DNA from: Sanghuangporus weigelae
Taxonomy: Eukaryota; Basidiomycota; Agaricomycetes; Hymenochaetales; Hymenochaetaceae
DNA: 64,000 nucleotides
Direction: 5' to 3'
Assembly: GCA_033182465.1 (NCBI GenBank)
Contig: CP137323.1
Span: 186,001 to 250,000, forward strand
Below are positions 59,015-64,000 of this stretch, piece after piece. A program made the position numbers and the translations under genes. Every line of letters starts with the position of its first letter. The stretch's first letter is position 1. The notes under the pieces are model-generated. The model did not search any database. It saw nothing but the letters and a program-made list of their open reading frames with translations, and was not told the DNA's origin.

Positions 59015-60487
59015 ATAGCGCACACCGCTATTCTGGGCGTCAGCGGTCGAGTATTGTACATACTTCACCAGTGTCTAACACACTGGTGTATCAGCTTCCC
59101 GAGCGACTCCAACAGTCACAAAGGGTATATACAACTCGATTTGATTCTTCTGGGGCTCCACCATACCTTAGGACATGCCCAAGACTTTGTACATATCTTG
59201 GCTCACCCCATTTCACCTTCCTTTGCACATATGTCACATTCCGAGACCCCAAAGACCCGCTAATACTGCGCCATAGGCGCCACGCCATAGGCGCCACGCC
59301 ATAGGCGCCACGCCATATTTCATTGTCCATACTTCGTCACACTACCACTGGCTGACCTCCGCCTCAGTCATCCAAACAGATATCAGCACTCCGAGGTCTG
59401 GACCCAGACTCCTGAAGGGACCCTAGAGCTTTTCATCAGCATTTCACACTGCCAGAGATCGTTCCAACCTGTTTTGAGGCACCCAACGGTTGTGTACCTA
59501 CATCCTAGACATTCCACAAGGTGTGCTCCGTTGTTTGGACCTTGCCGAAGTGGTCTCTGAGGTTCGGACTTCCAATCAGAGTTCGCCGATTGGTACATCT
59601 GTTTGGTCACTCCGTCCGGTTTGTTCGCCGACTTGAGTGCACGGTTTGGAGGACCCTTCCTGGACAGTTTTCATGTTGTTTCACAGTTCCTTGCAGTCCG
59701 TCTGACCCTTATCGCATCAGTTTCACACTCCTTGCTATGATTTCATCTTGTTTCACAGTTTCCTGTAGTCCACTAGACTTCTGTCTTGTCGGTTTCATGC
59801 TCCTTGTTGTAGTTTCATTACGTTTCACCTCACGTCTTGTCACAATCCTTCCCCAGTCCCAGATCAGTCGTTTTGTACATGTTTTGGACCCCCATAGTCT
59901 ATAAAACCTGCCCAGATGTCGTAGTTTTCAGATAGCGAATACCAGAGATCTGTTCAGTGCTCACATCTTCTGTTCTGAAGCCTCTCAGCCCATCCCAACC
60001 GACTCTGTCATTCATAGAAAGTCGAAGTACCCACTTTGGGTATCTCACCTTCCTTGTCTAGACTAGTCCGGACGTCCTGGGAGTGACTCGGATACACTCA
60101 GCTTGTCTTCTTTCTCCGTCGACTCATCTCTGAGGGGATCAAGTTACCGAAGTATTCACTCAGTTCACCGCAGCACGTCCGGATTGGTCTCCCTAGACAA
60201 CCATTGAGTATCACATCTTGCCTACGTGTATTCACTCACCCGCCCTTTTTCCACCCTTTCAGATAGTTCACCCCGACCGTTGTGGCCGGAGCCATTCCGA
60301 CTAACCACAGTTCCCACAGAGTAGGCCGGAGCCTCGGTCTATCTCAGGGGAGTCTTCCGGATCATCCTTCCTTGTTTGGTTTCCCCAATTCGTTCTCGCT
60401 CGCTCCCTATAGGATCGAACACCCTAGCCTGCTAGGATTGCACCTACAGACATAGTCCGATCGTCCACCCACAATATCAATCATACA
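59015..60487. mobile_element. 1.47-kb LTR-like insertion inside LTR copy B
   Basis: Uninterrupted copy A reads through this site as CCCGTTACCACC. Here CCGTT stands on both sides (59010-59014 and 60488-60492), a 5-bp target duplication. The first 430 bp match the fragment at 58457. There are no internal genes. It is probably a solo LTR of a second family; its first base is not the usual TG. Confidence 0.72.
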
Positions 60488-61143
60488 CCGTTACCACCCG
60501 AGTGCTAGAAGCACCGAAGTGGATACATAATCCCGCTAACAGCTAACACCACCGACTACCTATTGTCACGGACTACCACTCTAATGCCGCCGACTGAACA
60601 ACTGGAGCAACCTTGATCAAAGAAGCGATCAAACTTCTTAGAAGTCCAGAAGCACAACTACTAAAGCCTAAATGCTAAAAGGCTAAAGGCTAATAAGGTT
60701 TATGGAGACCTCACTGGCATTTCAGCACTGTCAAGTCTGTGCTCGAGTTTACATGGTCCTTTATGAGGTATATTACATAGTATGCATGTCAACCGCTGGC
60801 ACTTGTGACTGTCATATCAAAACCGAGTGACACCTTCAAGATACAATGCATTCTAATCCACCAAATCCAGTAGTACCCAAGAAACAAGAGGAACTCACGA
60901 TCACAACTCGAACCCCTCGAACTGCGAACCTGATAACTTGGAGAATGATTGGATGGTATAGACCGGAGTTGCACACACCATGTCCAGCAACTACAATACA
61001 AGCAAACCTCTACTTACCAAGAGATGCAAACCTGGAGACCAAGCAATTACAACTCCTTATACAACGAAGGATATGGCATTACATTTGAGACATACAATAT
61101 GAAGGCAAAGCATGGCTAGTCACCAGAACCTAGCAGAACCCAC

Positions 61144-62944
61144 TGTAGTGGGTGGTGTGTGTCTCTGAAGGTGCTACCAATGTCTGTCCTGCTAAGGGTG
61201 CTGAATGTATGAAGAAACCTCTGAAAACGAGATGCTGACGCTATCAGACTCTAAATCCCCACTACCTAGCAGATGCCAGGAACCGTCGGAGACGTAATGG
61301 ATGGGTATAGGGATGCCGCAGTATGAAAGGAATAGGCTAATAGGGCCACCGCTCAAAAGGGGGGATCACAGGAGGCTGCCGACGTGGTGGAAACTCAGAC
61401 ACAGGGTTGGCAGGACCGTATAAGACAAATATAAGGGCTGAACTGGAGCAAGTGGGTGGAGAAGGCGCCGCTGGGTCGTCTGGTATGATGCCTGTGTCGC
61501 TGGATAGCCGCCGACGTCAAATAGAGGGCTGCAGGAATGAGGGGGAGGCCACACGAGTCTGCCGAAGTAGCGTAAACGCGATAGATGAAAGGAAAAGACC
61601 GTATAAGATCAATATATGGAATAAACTGGAGTGAAAGGCTGGAAAGGACGGTGCAGGGGAGTCTGATAAGAAGCCTGGGTCGCCGAAGGATCGCCAATGT
61701 CAAATAGAGGGGCGCCGACGAGGTACAAGAGGGGTGGAGGAAGCTCAGGGTTAAATCCCGAGCTTCTACACACTCGCTGAATGTCAGAGCGGCCGAGGCG
61801 TATCAGAGGCGGCGAAGGCAAGTAGAATAATGAATCAAGCAAGAGGAGATGTCAAGGATGGTATATAGTCAAGGGGGAGGCTCAGTACATGAGGGGAGAC
61901 TCAGAGTGAGGGATATCTCGAACTCCGGTGCTCGGTCTGGTACATGCTCTCTCAGATGATCGTCTCTCTAAGATGAACTAAGCTCTATATATACTCTACT
62001 GCTGTCGCCGACATGTCCTACTGTCTGACAACATCTCCTGAGTCATCTGGGTCGCCAAGGGCCGCTGCCGGAGCGCCCAGGTGAAATCTGAGAGCGGCAA
62101 TGTGAGGGGGGCATCCAATAGCATGAAATATCGAGTATCTGCAATAATACAGGCGCCAGCGGAGTTGGGCTCGGCGGCGCAAGTCGGCGGCTTAGCACGC
62201 CAACGTACCACATGCCTACCTTCCATACATGGTCTAATGGGGGCCGCCGCATTGGGGGGAAGTCGGGAAATGTCGGAGCCGATGATCGGAGACTAATATT
62301 GCGTATATGAGACAAGGGGCGCATCAGTCAATGTCCCTGAGGTGTCTGATGCATCAGTGGCACTCAATACAGAGTGTGGGCAATCCCTAGTGACTAATAT
62401 GAGTGGCTGGAGCGGCAGTGCTGCAGGGGACTGCTGGATCAGCACCAGATACGTTGTAATGAGACATGTAAGCACATATAACAATACATAACTCTCTAGG
62501 CAATGGGGGACTGCTTGGTAAGCTGTAGGAGGTGTCGGCAAAGGTACCTGAGGATGTCTGAGTGTCCGCCGCATCAATCGGCGCCATGGGGGGCTGACTC
62601 GGAGGCATCTAGAGTCGCCGCAAGGCTGTATGTATGGTAAATTGTAAGATCGGCAGCCTGTAGTCACCGAGGGATGTGTCCTATAGTGCCTGGTGCTGGG
62701 TAGGAGTCGTCGGCAGACCTGTCTGAGTGTCGGAGAGCCATTGAAGGATCGATCTGGGCCTTAGGAGGGCGCCGCAGTATAGTACATATGCTGGAATCGG
62801 TGGAAACGTGCTCAAATGGTGTCTCGAGTGCAGTAGGAGTATGCCCTCACACTCTGAGGTGTAGGCGGCACTGGGATATGGTATCTGTAGTGGGAGGGAG
62901 TCATAGTATGAGTGTACTGGCACAGGAGGGGCCAGTGCACTACA
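61144..62944. mobile_element. 1.8-kb LTR-like insertion inside LTR copy B
   Basis: Copy A reads AACCCGCCAGCAG through this point; copy B is interrupted. The insert starts TGTAGTGGGTGG and ends CAGTGCACTACA, with short inverted TGTAGTG/CACTACA ends as in LTRs. The flanking duplication is imperfect. Short frames inside have no family resemblance. It is probably a solo LTR of a third family. Confidence 0.68.
61416..61780. repeat. Two imperfect ~183-bp tandem repeats inside the 61144 insertion
   Basis: CCGTATAAG starts at 61416 and again at 61599. Shared words follow at matching spacing: TGGTATGATGCCTG / TGATAAGAAGCCTGG, then GTCAAATAGAGGG in both. LTRs often carry such repeated regulatory blocks. 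Confidence 0.6.
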
Positions 62945-63787
62945 CCGCCAGCAGAACTTATGCAGTTCATGATATGCCTTGGACCATACACTACACCAAC
63001 CCGACACCTTAACACTGACATGCGAGTTATGCTTACACTTACTAGACCTCGAGATGAATTCCGAAGAGTCACATACCGAGCAGCCTACATCGCTCCAAGA
63101 GCAAAGATGCCACTCAATGACGGCAATAACATTGTTATGGAGTACTGACAATGGAGCATTCCATATTGGAACACCACCTCTATTGTCTCAGTCAGCAACT
63201 CCACAGAATTCTGTCATAGTGGAGACGACCTTAAAAAGATTGGAGCAGAGTGGAGCGAAGCACAGCAGGATGACAAAGGAACAGATGTAATGGTGGAGAA
63301 AGGTGGAGTAAAGTGGAGACAGGATGAGTAAGAAATAGGATAGAAAATGGAATATCTGGGAGCATAAATAGCTGTAGGATTAGGCCCTCATTTCCCCATC
63401 TTTCGATCCTCTTAACACATGGTGTAAAGTCCTAACCAGGCTATTACTATGTACTTTGTACTATCATGCCTCTTGGAAATCCCAATCTGCTTTTACTCTT
63501 ACCTCATATCTGAAAGTATCTCTAACTCGGACCACAACTAGGAAGGTTAGTAAAGGGACCACGTGGTACAGCTAGATGTGGGGTAGATAAGATCACCTCT
63601 GCACAACACACCGCTGCTTAGGCAAAAGGATCAAACCGGTGTAACCCCAGGCCTACTCCCTAACACCTCAGCAACTTCAGGATCAGTGACAATGCACTAA
63701 TGTAAGCACTAGGTCCTGGTGAAGTCTTGACATTTAGTGATAACTTCAGCGCATTCCATACCCAAGGGGGAAAACTCTTAACTTCTC

Positions 63788-64000
63788 ATGGAAGAGCAGA
63801 TTAGGTACATACATCTTTTGTTATCTTTGCAAGTTGCAATTGTTTTCGCCTGGTGCTTCTGCCATAAGTTTATTGCCTCAGGAAACTCCAAGCAGCTCTA
63901 TGACCTAATTACAAATACACACACACCAAATCTCAATGATTTTTACAGACTGTTCCTCATCCTTGAGATGGACTACTATGGGAGTGAAAAGTGTGCTCTG
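63788..64000 (+). CDS. Open frame running off the right edge, unrecognised
   Basis: From ATG at 63788 (MEEQIRYIHLLLSLQVAIVF) 71 codons stay open to the last base. Words such as LYDLITNTHTPNLNDFYRLF look protein-like, but I cannot name a family. It lies straight after the retroelement nest and could belong to another repeat or to a host gene; the window is too short to tell. Confidence 0.35.
   Translation, partial: MEEQIRYIHLLLSLQVAIVFAWCFCHKFIASGNSKQLYDLITNTHTPNLNDFYRLFLILEMDYYGSEKCAL

Larger units (their letters stand above)
58875..63665. mobile_element. LTR copy B, split by two later insertions
   Basis: Three pieces, 58875-59014, 60488-61143 and 62945-63665, follow copy A (56801-58319) in order and orientation with moderate divergence. 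It starts TGAAAGGATCC and ends CTAACA. No clear flanking duplication is left. It is older than the two elements inserted into it and is a fossil without internal genes. Confidence 0.8.

Overview
The window looks like nuclear DNA of a basidiomycete fungus, probably a mushroom-forming Agaricomycete. Genes are compact and broken by many short introns (about 37-75 nt) with GT-AG ends and CTAAC/CTGAC-like branch sites. They belong to families typical of that group: DUF6533 membrane proteins, a TPR/CHAT-type fragment, MYND-finger proteins, ABCC transporters, EHN-type epoxide hydrolases and GLE1. I found no operons, CRISPR arrays or convincing tRNA/rRNA genes. Exon structures were worked out by hand from splice signals, reading frame and family motifs.

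Layout. 1-3295 (minus): 5' part of an aromatic-acid-exporter/FUSC-like membrane protein that runs off the left edge. 4059-5580: two foldback elements side by side, the first a 1.1-kb near-perfect inverted repeat with a clean 6-bp target duplication. 5852-7134 (minus): a decayed Argonaute (PIWI) gene. 8124-8558: a small conserved fungal protein. 9995-11587: a DUF6533 membrane protein whose last exon marks the left edge of a 7.5-kb tandem duplication (11401-18921 and 18922-25899). Each copy carries a complete ABCC (MRP-type) transporter on the minus strand. Copy 1 has a 0.5-kb terminal-inverted-repeat element in its upstream region, and part of the two genes looks recently homogenised.

26-34 kb is gene-poor: two weak gene models, a single-exon disordered protein (29621-30937), a broken CHAT protease fragment, a PIF/Harbinger-like MITE with a TAA duplication, and a MYND zinc-finger gene. 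35-45.6 kb holds three tandem epoxide hydrolase paralogs (two apparently whole, one dead) with the mRNA-export factor GLE1 on the opposite strand between the second and third. 46-56 kb holds a possible 120-aa four-exon gene, a second DUF6533 gene with a long disordered tail and a 9-nt exon, a Ser/Pro-rich protein with a repeated LLGE motif, and an unrecognised six-exon membrane protein. From 56.8 kb to the end the DNA is a nest of solo-LTR-like retroelement remains.

The genes do not form one pathway. Two tandem ABCC exporters, three epoxide hydrolases and an aromatic-acid-exporter relative give the window a detoxification/efflux flavour, but no polyketide, peptide or terpene synthase is present, so I do not call a biosynthetic cluster. 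The most unusual combination is a long hairpin-forming element, a second hairpin MITE and a broken Argonaute gene within 3 kb.
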